Below, piece after piece: positions 16,522-25,004 of a DNA stretch of 36,845 bases. The notes below the pieces were generated by a model that saw nothing but the letters and a program-made list of their open reading frames with translations, did no database searches and was not told the DNA's origin. The position numbers and the translations under genes are program-made. The stretch is from Reyranella sp. (lineage in GTDB: Bacteria; Pseudomonadota; Alphaproteobacteria; Reyranellales; Reyranellaceae), in NCBI GenBank assembly GCA_030684475.1, contig JAUXWB010000375.1, positions 1-36,845 on the forward strand, written 5' to 3'. Every line of letters starts with the position of its first letter. Positions within the stretch are counted from its first letter, which is position 1.

Positions 16522-19194
16522 TCAGGCGGGCACGGCGCGCAGGATGGCGCCGAGGCGATCGTTCTGCTCCGGCGTGATCTCGCGGCCGCCCTCGTAGCCG
16601 ACGTTGTCCATGGAGAGCTGCAGGAAGGCGCGCATCCAGTCCTTGCAGTAGTCGGCGTAGATCGGCGCCGGATCCTCAGCTAGCAGCGGGGCGCCGTCGG
16701 GCGCCGGTGGCGGGCTTTCGAACACGCGCCGCAGCGGCGCGTTGGGCGGCAGGCCGGGCCGCTGCTCGAGCGGCAGGCGATCGAAGCCGAGCGCGCTGAT
16801 GTAGCCGTTGAGGGACGAGGCGGCGGTGCGCACCTGGCGCTCGGCGATCTCCTCCCACTTAGCGTTGGCGGCGTTCTCGAGCGCCCGAACGTCGAGCGAG
16901 AGCTGGTCGATCAGCTTCAGGCGATGGGCGCCCACCACCAGCTCGTCGATCAGCCAGCCGAGATGCTGGCGGTCGACGCCGAAATGCGACAGCGCCTTCT
17001 CGTCGGCGCCGACGCGGCGCATGTTCTCCAGCCAGTATTCGGCGGCCTCGCGGGCGAAGCGCTCGGCGCGATCCTCCAGCACGCCCGACGGTGGCGGCGC
17101 GTCGCGGCCCTCGTCTTCGCCGAACACATCGGCGAAGATGGCGCCGAGATCGACGGCGGCGCCGGTCGACTGAGTCACCGGGCCACTGGCCTTGCCGTTG
17201 GCGGCCGCCTGCTCGTCGGAGGACCGCGCGGTGGCGATACGGAAATAGATCTCGCGCAAGGCGCCATCGGCGACCTGAAGGGCGGCCACCAGCTCGCCGA
17301 AGAGCTGCTGCTGGATGCAGGTCGCGAGGCCGCGCAACACGGTGTGCACCAGATCGCGCTTCTTGGCACGGGCGTCGCCGTCGGAAGCGCTGTGGAAGCC
17401 GGCGAGACGGTCAACTAGGCGGCGGGCCTGAATCTCGAGCTGGCCGCGGACCTGGGCGCGCTTGATGGCCGGGTCGCACACCGGTGTCAGGTTCTTCACA
17501 AGGTACGAGACGCCGCCGTCGTTGGGCTTGAAGGCCTCGTCCCATGCCCGTGCCGGATCGGCGAAATGGCGTTTTACATCGGCATTGTGGATAAAATGCC
17601 CGCGCAGTTCGACGGCGCGCTGGGCGAAGGCCTCGGCGATGCCGCCTTCACGGCCACCGTCGTTGTTCATCAGGCGTTCGTCGATGACCGTCGGGTTGCG
17701 CAGCCAGAACGTATTGTCGAAGGGCTTGCCATTCCAATTGGCCGGCCACTCGCCACGGAAGTTGTTGACCAGGGAATTGTTGAGCCGGGCGCTCCAGCGC
17801 AGCCGGCGCGACTCCTCGGTCTCGCCGGCCTTCTGTTCGAACTCGCGGTCCATTTTGGTCAGCACCAGGAACAGCGCGTTCTTCTGCTTGGCCCGGTCGG
17901 CTGGCGTGGCGCCGATCGTCTGGTCGATCCACGCCGTCATCATGTCCGAGAGGTCGCGGACTTCCTGGTTGCCGTCGGGAATGCAGAGCAGGATGGCTGA
18001 GAGCTCGCGCTCGGCCGAGTAGCGCTGGAACAGGTAGGCGACCTTGCCGCGCAACAGAAGTTCGCGCAGCGGGTTGGCGCCCTCGGCCACGCCCTTAGAC
18101 TTGGCGACGTCATCGAGGTTGGCGAGCTTCAGCCGCGAGCGGGCGCCCGGGAAGTCGAGCAGGTCGGTGTGGTCGAAGAATTCCCAGGGCTTCTCGGCGA
18201 TGGCGACGCTCAACTCGGCGGTGAGCGCGCAAACCAGGGAGCGCGGCAATTCGGCGTCAGCGGAGGCGCGACCGTCGGCCTGCTTCGGGCGCACCGTGAG
18301 GGTGTCCTCAGAATCGGCACTCAGGCGGTCGAGCGTGAGGACGTCGACGATGCTCTTCTCACGCGGAATCAGTGCGTCCATGCCGAGCAAGGCCTCGGGC
18401 GCGAAGGTGAGCTTCTGCAAGCCGTCATAGAGCATCAGATAGAGATCGGTGAAGGGCTGGAAGTCGTACCACAGCACCGACCACAGCCGGACCCGGTCGC
18501 GGCCCGACAGCCTCGGCGCGAGATCGATCGCCTCGCGCCAGAAATCGGTGCGCAGCTCGGCAGTGACGCCAGCGAAGAAGGTGTCGAAATATTCGATCAG
18601 ATCGAGCACGTCGTCAGAATCAAGATCCCCGGGAGGTGTCGGCAAGGCCTTGGCGCGGAGCTCGGCCAGTCGCTTGCGGATGGCCGCGCCGTCGGGCCGT
18701 TCGAAGGCCGCTTTCTGATGATCGAAGTCGAGCAGGAAGGAGTTGCCCAGGATTTTCACGATGTCGGTTTGCGTCAGCAACCGGACGCGCACCGGAAAGT
18801 CCGGGGCGCCATCGCTCAGGCCCAGGCCGAAGCGGGTGACGAGGCCGGTCGACTCGCGGTTGCCCGGCGGGTTGATCTCGCGCAGGAAGTCGTAGGTCTT
18901 GTCGGCGAAACGCGCCTGCAGCGGGCGGCCGTCGCGGCTGGCCAGGATCGAGACCAGGTAGGACTTGCCGGCCTGGCTCGGCCCGAAGACGCCGACACAC
19001 ATGCGCCGGCGGGCGGCGCGTGCCAGCTTGCGGCTCTGGTTGCGGACCTTCTGCAGCTCGCTCACCAGCGACGGCGCCTGCTGCGCCACGGTCGGCGACT
19101 GCGCGGCGGCGCCTTTCAGCCAGGCCACGCCCTCGCTTGCGGCGATGGCCAGCGATTCGCAGTCCTGGGCCAGTTTGAGGTCGACGGTGTCCAT
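16522..19194 (-). CDS. srfC: SrfC-family large GTPase-like protein
   Basis: 890 residues from the ATG at 19194, with GGAAAG before it; a longer open frame upstream overlaps srfB and shows no family likeness. SrfC-type 'virulence factor' family. A P-loop GPSQAGKS (residues 71-78) is the G1 motif. RESTGLVT (113-120) could supply the G2 threonine, LLDFPG (345-350) is a DxxG G3, and LVLTKMD (443-449) is a T/NKxD G4. The set indicates a GTPase, with an unusual insert of about 270 residues between G1 and G3. The C-terminal half is largely helical, as in dynamin-like proteins. No membrane helix or signal, so cytoplasmic. The family name is known from SsrB-regulated Salmonella genes; the biochemical role is not established. 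Confidence 0.85.
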   Translation of the reverse strand: MDTVDLKLAQDCESLAIAASEGVAWLKGAAAQSPTVAQQAPSLVSELQKVRNQSRKLARAARRRMCVGVFGPSQAGKSYLVSILASRDGRPLQARFADKTYDFLREINPPGNRESTGLVTRFGLGLSDGAPDFPVRVRLLTQTDIVKILGNSFLLDFDHQKAAFERPDGAAIRKRLAELRAKALPTPPGDLDSDDVLDLIEYFDTFFAGVTAELRTDFWREAIDLAPRLSGRDRVRLWSVLWYDFQPFTDLYLMLYDGLQKLTFAPEALLGMDALIPREKSIVDVLTLDRLSADSEDTLTVRPKQADGRASADAELPRSLVCALTAELSVAIAEKPWEFFDHTDLLDFPGARSRLKLANLDDVAKSKGVAEGANPLRELLLRGKVAYLFQRYSAERELSAILLCIPDGNQEVRDLSDMMTAWIDQTIGATPADRAKQKNALFLVLTKMDREFEQKAGETEESRRLRWSARLNNSLVNNFRGEWPANWNGKPFDNTFWLRNPTVIDERLMNNDGGREGGIAEAFAQRAVELRGHFIHNADVKRHFADPARAWDEAFKPNDGGVSYLVKNLTPVCDPAIKRAQVRGQLEIQARRLVDRLAGFHSASDGDARAKKRDLVHTVLRGLATCIQQQLFGELVAALQVADGALREIYFRIATARSSDEQAAANGKASGPVTQSTGAAVDLGAIFADVFGEDEGRDAPPPSGVLEDRAERFAREAAEYWLENMRRVGADEKALSHFGVDRQHLGWLIDELVVGAHRLKLIDQLSLDVRALENAANAKWEEIAERQVRTAASSLNGYISALGFDRLPLEQRPGLPPNAPLRRVFESPPPAPDGAPLLAEDPAPIYADYCKDWMRAFLQLSMDNVGYEGGREITPEQNDRLGAILRAVPA

Positions 19195-19211
19195 GATCTT
19201 TCCGGGGATCC

Positions 19212-22178
19212 TTAACCGGTCTTCAGCATGCCGGTGTCGAGCCAGTAGCCCTCTCGGCGCGGCAGTGTTTGCAGGCGGAGCGTCAGGCGATCGAGCGCCA
19301 CGGCGCGGCCGTCGCGGTTGGTGATCTGGCGCAGGCGGAAGCGTTCGACGTCTCCCGAGTCCTTGTCCTTGGGCTTCACCCGGGCGAGCGCGATATTGAA
19401 CGGCGTCTCGCGGGCATGCCGCTCGGCGTACTCCGGTTTGGCGAATTCGAGCGCGTAGAGGCGGGCCGCCGGCCAGCGCGCGAGGTCGAGCTGGCGGGCG
19501 CCCAGCCACATGGGGCCGCGGAACTCGAAGCCCATTTCCGGCAGTTCGTAGTCGCGGTTGTCGAGATCGACGTCGCGATAGACCAGATCTTCCTTCTGGA
19601 GCCGCCCGCCGCCGTCGAGCTTGCCGATGAACTTGGCGATGCTCTTGGAGCGCAGCAGGTCGGAGCGGAACGAGAAGTCCGGCAGTTGCGACTGGGCAAG
19701 CGCTGCGATCATGGCACCCACGGCCACCGTGGTCTTGGGGTCCTCGACCCTGAGGCGCGCGTCGCGGAACGGGTACCAGGCGCCCACGCGATATTCGTGC
19801 AGCGAGATCACCCGCTCCGGCGGCAGCGGCAGAAGTTCCATCACCAGGGAGCGGATGCCGGGCAAGCGCGAGGGACGGCCCGAGAGCAGCAGGATGTCGC
19901 AATCGTAGGCGTGCACGACCTCGGCGAGCGGTGCCAGCACGCGCGCCATCTCGGCCCGCACCGTCTTGTCGAGGTTGGGCAGGTCGACCGGGAAGATCAC
20001 AGCCTTGAGGTCGAAGGTCTTGGCGCCCCGCTTGCGCGCCGCCTCGTTGACGAAAGTCACGACCTCGACCGATGGCTTGGAAGCCCCTGGGAAGAACGAA
20101 TCGTAGGTCCGAGGTTCAGCTGCAACGACCCCCGAGGTGGGATCGTAGGTTTCGGCGGCGTGCAGGAACTCCAGTGCAACGGGATGGGCGATCTGGAGCG
20201 CGAACTGCTGGCGCAGGTTGCGATGGATCACGTCCTCGCCCCCGCGATCGCCACCCACCAGCTCGGCCATCAGGTCGGCCGGGTTACCGATGCCTGCCGC
20301 ACGCAGCGCCGCCTCGATCGGCGGCAGCACGTGGCCCTGCACGACGCGCAGCAGGATGTCGTCGCCGGCTACGTTGAATCCTTCGCGGAACTTCTGCTCC
20401 GGGAACAGCGTCACCGAGGTGCCGGCACCCTCCAGGCGGTAGGAATTGATGATGAGGTCTGTCGTGCCGCCGCCGACATCGATGCTGGCGATGCTGAGCG
20501 TCTCGTCGGCCGGACGGCCGCGCGGCTTGCGGGCGATCTGGAAGAAGCGGCGGGCGTCGCCGCCGAAATTGCGCGCGACTTCGGTGTAGAGATAGACGAG
20601 CTGGGTGCAGCTTGCCTCGTCCCAGTCGGTCAGCACGCGCGGCGCTGGCGCCGCGGGATCGTCGAGCTTCCAGCCCATCATCATCCACACGAGATCGCGC
20701 GCCGCTTCGGCACGCTTGCGAAAGATCAGCCGCTCGGCCAGCGGCATGCCGGTGGGCAGGGTGAGCACGATGCGACGCAGCCGCCGTGGCGTCTCGGCAT
20801 GGGCGCGACGGCCGCGCTGCTGCGGCGAGTTCATCAGGGTGAGTGCCTGCAGCAGGACTTCGGACAGCACGAAAGTCATCACCGAGGAACGCGAATAGAG
20901 CGGCTCGAAGACCGGCAAATGGTCGGCCGAGTCGGCGTCGGCATCGACCAGGTGCAGGGGCTCGCCCTTCTGGTTGACGAGCTGGGCCATCGGGCCGGCG
21001 GCGGCCGGCATTGGCGTCTGGTCCTGGGCGTAGGCGACATTGAAGCGCCATTCGCGGGTCTGCGGTTCCTCGTCCCACAGATAGCGCTTGGGGCTCGACA
21101 TGCCGGTGTTGCCCTCGGTGCCGCGCCGGCGGGCGGCGAGTCGCGTCGCCTCGGGGCCGACACGTGTCATGGTCGGCCAGACGAAGGCGTCGGCGCGGCC
21201 GCCCAGCCGCGACAGATGGTTCTTGCCGAACCAGGCCTGGGCGAACTCGACGCGCGATTCGAACGGCTTGGTGTGGACGCTCTCGGGGTGCGAGAGATCG
21301 CGCAGCGCCAGTTCGTAGGAATCGTTCAGGTTGACGCCGACGTCGCCTGCCGCCTCGATCAGGAGGCCACAGGTGCGTGAGTTGCCGACGTCGAGCACGA
21401 GGTCGACCTCGATGGCGCCGCGGCCCGGCCGCTCGGCGTCGCCCACCAGCTTGATCGGCGGTAAGTGCGCCGCCGCCGCCAGAAGACCGAGGAAGGCCTG
21501 GTAACGCGCGGTCGCTTCCTGCGGCTTCTGCTTGATGTCGGCGTCGATCTCCTCGAGCGTGGCGCGCGGATGCAGTTCGCGGAACAGCTCTTCCAGCCAC
21601 TGGCTCATCCAGCCCTGGCGCAGCAGCCAATGATTGGCGCGCTGCTGGGGGGCCAACGCAAACAGCGCCCCCGAGGTCACGTCCTTGGGTGAGGGGGCGA
21701 GATAGGCCCGGCCTTCCGCCTCGGCGATCAGGCCGGTATCGAAGGCCAGCACGGCGCGGTAGCGGTTGCCCTGCTCGTCGCGATAGCCGTCGCCATAACG
21801 GGCCTCCAGATCGACCACGCGCACACGCGCCCAGTCGGCCGGGCCCTCGCGGAACTGGCTGTTGGGCCGGACCTGCAGAAACGGCACCGGCACCCATTTG
21901 TCGAGAAAGGGCACCAAGGCGTCCTTCGCCGTCACGACGAGGTTCGGTTCGGCGGCGCGGCGCCGGCCGGCCTCGACGACCTCGTACTGGCCGCGGCCCT
22001 CGTCGAAATCGAGTTGCACCAGATCGTCGACCGCCTGGGTGGCCGCGGCGTCGTGGAAACCCCATTCGCGCACCTTGAGGCGCACGGGGTCGAAGCCGAA
22101 GTCGAGAAACTGAATACCCGAACGGGCGATCAGGGTCGTCGGGCTGGGGTAGCTCGGCAGGCGGGCAAGGTCGCTCAT
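19212..22178 (-). CDS. srfB: SrfB-family actin/Hsp70-fold ATPase-like protein
   Basis: 988 residues. The SrfB N-terminus is recognisable (ARSGIQFLDFGFDP, residues 18-31). Three actin-superfamily motifs are visible in order: phosphate-1 VLDVGNSRTCG (261-271), phosphate-2 SIDVGGGTTD (565-574) and the adenosine loop LLSGRPSRLPGI (764-775). This predicts ATP binding in an actin/Hsp70/FtsA-type fold, with a 260-residue N-terminal extension and a long insert between the phosphate loops. No signal or membrane helix, so cytoplasmic. It starts 36 nt after the srfA-like stop behind a run of nine A and ends 17 nt before srfC. It may polymerise or act as a chaperone-like clamp for the membrane partners. 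Confidence 0.87.
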   Translation of the reverse strand: MSDLARLPSYPSPTTLIARSGIQFLDFGFDPVRLKVREWGFHDAAATQAVDDLVQLDFDEGRGQYEVVEAGRRRAAEPNLVVTAKDALVPFLDKWVPVPFLQVRPNSQFREGPADWARVRVVDLEARYGDGYRDEQGNRYRAVLAFDTGLIAEAEGRAYLAPSPKDVTSGALFALAPQQRANHWLLRQGWMSQWLEELFRELHPRATLEEIDADIKQKPQEATARYQAFLGLLAAAAHLPPIKLVGDAERPGRGAIEVDLVLDVGNSRTCGLLIEAAGDVGVNLNDSYELALRDLSHPESVHTKPFESRVEFAQAWFGKNHLSRLGGRADAFVWPTMTRVGPEATRLAARRRGTEGNTGMSSPKRYLWDEEPQTREWRFNVAYAQDQTPMPAAAGPMAQLVNQKGEPLHLVDADADSADHLPVFEPLYSRSSVMTFVLSEVLLQALTLMNSPQQRGRRAHAETPRRLRRIVLTLPTGMPLAERLIFRKRAEAARDLVWMMMGWKLDDPAAPAPRVLTDWDEASCTQLVYLYTEVARNFGGDARRFFQIARKPRGRPADETLSIASIDVGGGTTDLIINSYRLEGAGTSVTLFPEQKFREGFNVAGDDILLRVVQGHVLPPIEAALRAAGIGNPADLMAELVGGDRGGEDVIHRNLRQQFALQIAHPVALEFLHAAETYDPTSGVVAAEPRTYDSFFPGASKPSVEVVTFVNEAARKRGAKTFDLKAVIFPVDLPNLDKTVRAEMARVLAPLAEVVHAYDCDILLLSGRPSRLPGIRSLVMELLPLPPERVISLHEYRVGAWYPFRDARLRVEDPKTTVAVGAMIAALAQSQLPDFSFRSDLLRSKSIAKFIGKLDGGGRLQKEDLVYRDVDLDNRDYELPEMGFEFRGPMWLGARQLDLARWPAARLYALEFAKPEYAERHARETPFNIALARVKPKDKDSGDVERFRLRQITNRDGRAVALDRLTLRLQTLPRREGYWLDTGMLKTG

Positions 22179-22181
22179 GTC

Positions 22182-22190
22182 TTTTTTTTT
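22182..22190 (-). other. Nine-A tract before the srfB start codon
   Basis: On the minus strand a run of nine A, then GAC, precedes the srfB ATG; no Shine-Dalgarno sequence is visible in the 36-nt gap. In GC-rich DNA such a run is rare. It could serve as an S1-type A-rich enhancer or be a slippage site that alters spacing. Confidence 0.6.
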
Positions 22191-22214
22191 CGGCTGTCGG
22201 TCCAGTTTAAGGAC

Positions 22215-23621
22215 TCAACGGCCGATCTGCACCTGGTAGCTGCGCTGATCGCCGGGTTGGCTGCCCTTGCACTGGGCCACGCCATCGGCGCCGACCTCGC
22301 AATTGACCGTGTTGCGGGCGTAGGTCTTGCCGTCGGTGCACTTGGGATTGGCCTTCTCCTCGATCACCAGTTTACCGTTGTCCCAGCGCGCCTCGGCCGG
22401 GGCCTCGCAGGTGGCGCCGTTCCTCTGCACGAAGCTCACCTTGCCCTTGCCCTTGTCGTCCAGCGTGTAGCTGGGGCGCAGGTCCTTCTCGCCGCTCGCC
22501 GTGGCCAAACCAGTGCGCGAGCGCCAGTCACCCTTCAGGAAGGCCAGATCCTGCTTCTGCTTGGCCTCAGGCGGCACGACCATCGGCTTGGGCTCGTCCT
22601 TCTTTGGGGCGTTCTTGGGGTCGTTCTGCGTGCCGGCGGTCTTGTCCTTGTTCTGCTCCTCGGGGCCCTTCACGCCGCCCTTGTCGTCGGTCTTATCGGC
22701 AACGTTAACGCCTGGAGGCGCAACCGGTTCCGGCGCCGCACCGCGTTCGATCGGTGCCTCCGTGCCGCCGCCGACAATGACGCCGCCGGGTCCGACGATG
22801 CCGGCGGCGCAATCGCCACCGCGCCGCGCCAGATCGTCGGTGAGGCGGGCCAACTCCAGCCGCAGGTTTTCGTTGTCCTGATGCAGCGTGTCGACGCGCT
22901 TCTGCTGCAGCTCCAGCGGCTGGCGGACAGCCAGGCTGAGCGCCCGTTCGCGGGCTTCGGCTTCAAGATGGGGTTCGAGGCGCGGCAGGTAGGGCCGCAC
23001 CAGCCAGGCGAGGAACGCCAGTATCAGCAGCAGGAGCAGCGCCAGCAGCAGCCACTGCCACCAGCTCGTGCGGGGTGCTCCGGCCACAAGGGCGGGTGCC
23101 GAGACCATGACCGCTTCCGGACGCGCGACGGACGGTGGCAGGACGGGCGGGCTCGCAAGAAAGGCGCCGGGCAGACTTGCATCGGCGGTAAAGCCCCAGA
23201 AGGTCATTACCGGCTGGCCGTCCACGACGTAAAGCGTCTCCTCGCCGGGCGCGGTGAGCGCGTGGCGCAGCAGGCGGGCGAAGTTTTTTTCGGCGCTCGA
23301 CCGTTGGGGCGCCTCCATCGTGGCGGCGAGCCCCGCAAGGTCGCTGTGCAGGCGTTGGACCTTTTGCAGCAGCAGAGCACGCTCGGCGTCGCCGGCTTCG
23401 GCGAGGCGACGGACTTCGCCCTCGAAGGGCGCATACCAGTCTATGTGGCGCCCCGTTGGATCGACCTCGGGGATCGCCAGCAGATCGGCATGCTCGCGCG
23501 ACAGCCGCGCCGCGATGGCGGCGCGCAACTGGCCGGCGGCGCGCCACACGGGGTCGCCCGCCAGCCCTAGCGCACGGTAGCGCTGGAGTGGTTCACTGAT
23601 GAGAAGCGGACCTGCGGCCAT
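22215..23621 (-). CDS. SrfA-family bitopic membrane protein (copy 2)
   Basis: 468 residues; ATG nine nt after the preceding stop, with a GAGGAA site. The N-terminal cytosolic domain (1-150) contains IDWYAPFEGEVRRLAEAGD (60-78) and the family strand YVVDGQPVMTFWGF (131-144). One membrane helix follows (WWQWLLLALLLLLILAFLAW, 187-206), then a coiled coil (about 214-264), a lone Cys (GGDC), a low-complexity Lys/Asp/Pro linker, and a small C-terminal domain with four cysteines, probably periplasmic and disulfide-bonded. Paralog of the preceding gene with the same layout but an unrelated C-terminal domain. It probably anchors SrfB/SrfC at the membrane; this is inference from operon and topology. 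Confidence 0.8.
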   Translation of the reverse strand: MAAGPLLISEPLQRYRALGLAGDPVWRAAGQLRAAIAARLSREHADLLAIPEVDPTGRHIDWYAPFEGEVRRLAEAGDAERALLLQKVQRLHSDLAGLAATMEAPQRSSAEKNFARLLRHALTAPGEETLYVVDGQPVMTFWGFTADASLPGAFLASPPVLPPSVARPEAVMVSAPALVAGAPRTSWWQWLLLALLLLLILAFLAWLVRPYLPRLEPHLEAEARERALSLAVRQPLELQQKRVDTLHQDNENLRLELARLTDDLARRGGDCAAGIVGPGGVIVGGGTEAPIERGAAPEPVAPPGVNVADKTDDKGGVKGPEEQNKDKTAGTQNDPKNAPKKDEPKPMVVPPEAKQKQDLAFLKGDWRSRTGLATASGEKDLRPSYTLDDKGKGKVSFVQRNGATCEAPAEARWDNGKLVIEEKANPKCTDGKTYARNTVNCEVGADGVAQCKGSQPGDQRSYQVQIGR

Positions 23622-23630
23622 CTCTGTTCC

Positions 23631-25004
23631 TCAACGCGGGCACTGCATGGCGTAGTTCCAGCGCGTGCCGAGCATCGTTCCTGTTACGACGACATCGACC
23701 GAATAATCCCCGGCGACCGGCTTCCAGTCGAAGCCGAATCCGCCACGACCGCTGCGCGGTCCGCCTGTGCCGGTCAGCACCTGGCCGCGATATATCACCT
23801 TAATGTCGTCGGGCCGGACATACAGGTTGTAGTTGATGGCGACAAAACCGGGCTTGTCGCCCAGATAGTGCTTGTTGCGTGTGATGCCTTCGCCGCCCGA
23901 ATCGCCCGCCCAGTTGCAGGGCAATTGGCCCGGCGGCGGCCGATTGGTCGGCGGTGCCGCAGGCCGCGGTGGTGCAGGCGCCGGCGGGGGCTTGGCCGCA
24001 ACCTGCGGCGGCGGCGGGGGAGGTGGCTTGGGCGGCTCGATCGGCTTGCATTGATCCAGCTTGCCCTTGAGGTCGAGCTGGAGGGCGGCGAGTTCGGCCT
24101 TGAGTCGCCTGTCGTCGCCCTGTGCCTCGTCGAGCGAGGCCTTCAGAAGCGGCGTCGGGTCGGGCGGAGCCTCGGGTGCCGGCGGCGCCGGCGTTTCGAT
24201 GGTTGCGACATTCAGCGTTGGATCGACCGGACTGCAGGCGCGCAGCAGCCACGACGTGATCAGCAGGAGCAGCAGGAGCAGAAGTCCGAACAGCAGGGCG
24301 CTCAGCCAACGCGACCAGCCCAAACGGGCTGGCAGAGCGGCCATGGGGACGCTCGCGAATGCGGCGACCGGCCGCTCTATCCTGGGTACGGGCGGCGAAG
24401 CGAAGGTCTGCAGGCTCTGGATGGCATCGGCCTCGTAACCCCAGGCGACGATGACCGGCTGGCCATCGACCACGTAGATGAAGTCGTCGGAAGGACGGGC
24501 CGTCGCGAGTTCGAGCGAGCGCCCGATCAGACGTGCTTCGTCGGTCGCGTCAGGCGATTGCAGTTGCGCACCGAGCGTGCGGATGGCTCCGAGATGGAAC
24601 TCGACCGTCCGCAACACCTCGGCACGTTCGCCGTCACCCAGCTCGGCAAGGCGGCGTACTTCGCCCGAACGCGCGGCATACCAATCGATACCGTCGTCCG
24701 CCTCGCGCAACTGCGGGTCGGCCAGCATGTCGGCGGGACCATCGCCCAGGCGGCGGCGGATCACGGACAGCAGTTGGCCGGCCACGGCATGCAGCGGATC
24801 GCCGCGCACGCCAAGCGGCCGGACGCCCAGGCGCGTGGTCAGGATCAGAGTGGGGCGTTCGCCCAGTCGGTGCCGCTGGTTGTTGTCTACGGCGGCATAA
24901 CAGGCGTCGAATCCGGCGGGTTTATGTCCGAGGCAAGATGTTTCCGCCCGGGCTGAGGAACGCCGCCGTCCCGGCCGCCTCCAATCGCACGATGGGTGTC
25001 GCAA
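23631..25004 (-). CDS. SrfA-family bitopic membrane protein (copy 1)
   Basis: Up to 457 residues. The start is uncertain: the frame holds no ATG at its 5' end. A TTG at 25004 lies inside hmuV, while likeness to the paralog begins near a CTG at 24866. Shared core: DGIDWYAARSGEVRRLAELG and YVVDGQPVIVAWGYEADA. One membrane helix (ALLFGLLLLLLLLITSWLL) follows, then a Pro-rich stretch, a coiled coil (LKAELAALQLDLKGKL) ending in a Cys, a second long proline-rich linker (PPPPPPQ...), and a C-terminal domain of about 100 residues with two cysteines, predicted periplasmic. The two SrfA copies keep the cytosolic half but differ after the coil, suggesting different periplasmic partners. First gene of the srf operon, running on from hmuV. 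Confidence 0.75.
   Translation of the reverse strand: MRHPSCDWRRPGRRRSSARAETSCLGHKPAGFDACYAAVDNNQRHRLGERPTLILTTRLGVRPLGVRGDPLHAVAGQLLSVIRRRLGDGPADMLADPQLREADDGIDWYAARSGEVRRLAELGDGERAEVLRTVEFHLGAIRTLGAQLQSPDATDEARLIGRSLELATARPSDDFIYVVDGQPVIVAWGYEADAIQSLQTFASPPVPRIERPVAAFASVPMAALPARLGWSRWLSALLFGLLLLLLLLITSWLLRACSPVDPTLNVATIETPAPPAPEAPPDPTPLLKASLDEAQGDDRRLKAELAALQLDLKGKLDQCKPIEPPKPPPPPPPQVAAKPPPAPAPPRPAAPPTNRPPPGQLPCNWAGDSGGEGITRNKHYLGDKPGFVAINYNLYVRPDDIKVIYRGQVLTGTGGPRSGRGGFGFDWKPVAGDYSVDVVVTGTMLGTRWNYAMQCPR

Noticed and set aside
15294..16597. Plus-strand frame opening with AGGAGG and GTG at 15308, running antisense across the Sel1 gene
   Set aside because: The product is a low-complexity antisense shadow and the AGGAGG lies in a small hairpin. 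The minus-strand Sel1 protein explains the open frame.
19195..19902. 236-codon upstream extension of the srfC frame
   Set aside because: It lies antisense-like within srfB coding sequence, has shadow composition, and the ATG at 19194 has a proper ribosome site just after the srfB stop.
23280..23295. A_AAA_AAC slippery heptamer in zero frame within srfA copy 2 (minus strand)
   Set aside because: The -1 frame stays open for a while, but only as GC-rich shadow coding with an Arg/Pro/Ala-rich product. I see no clear downstream stimulator, and the normal protein is complete.
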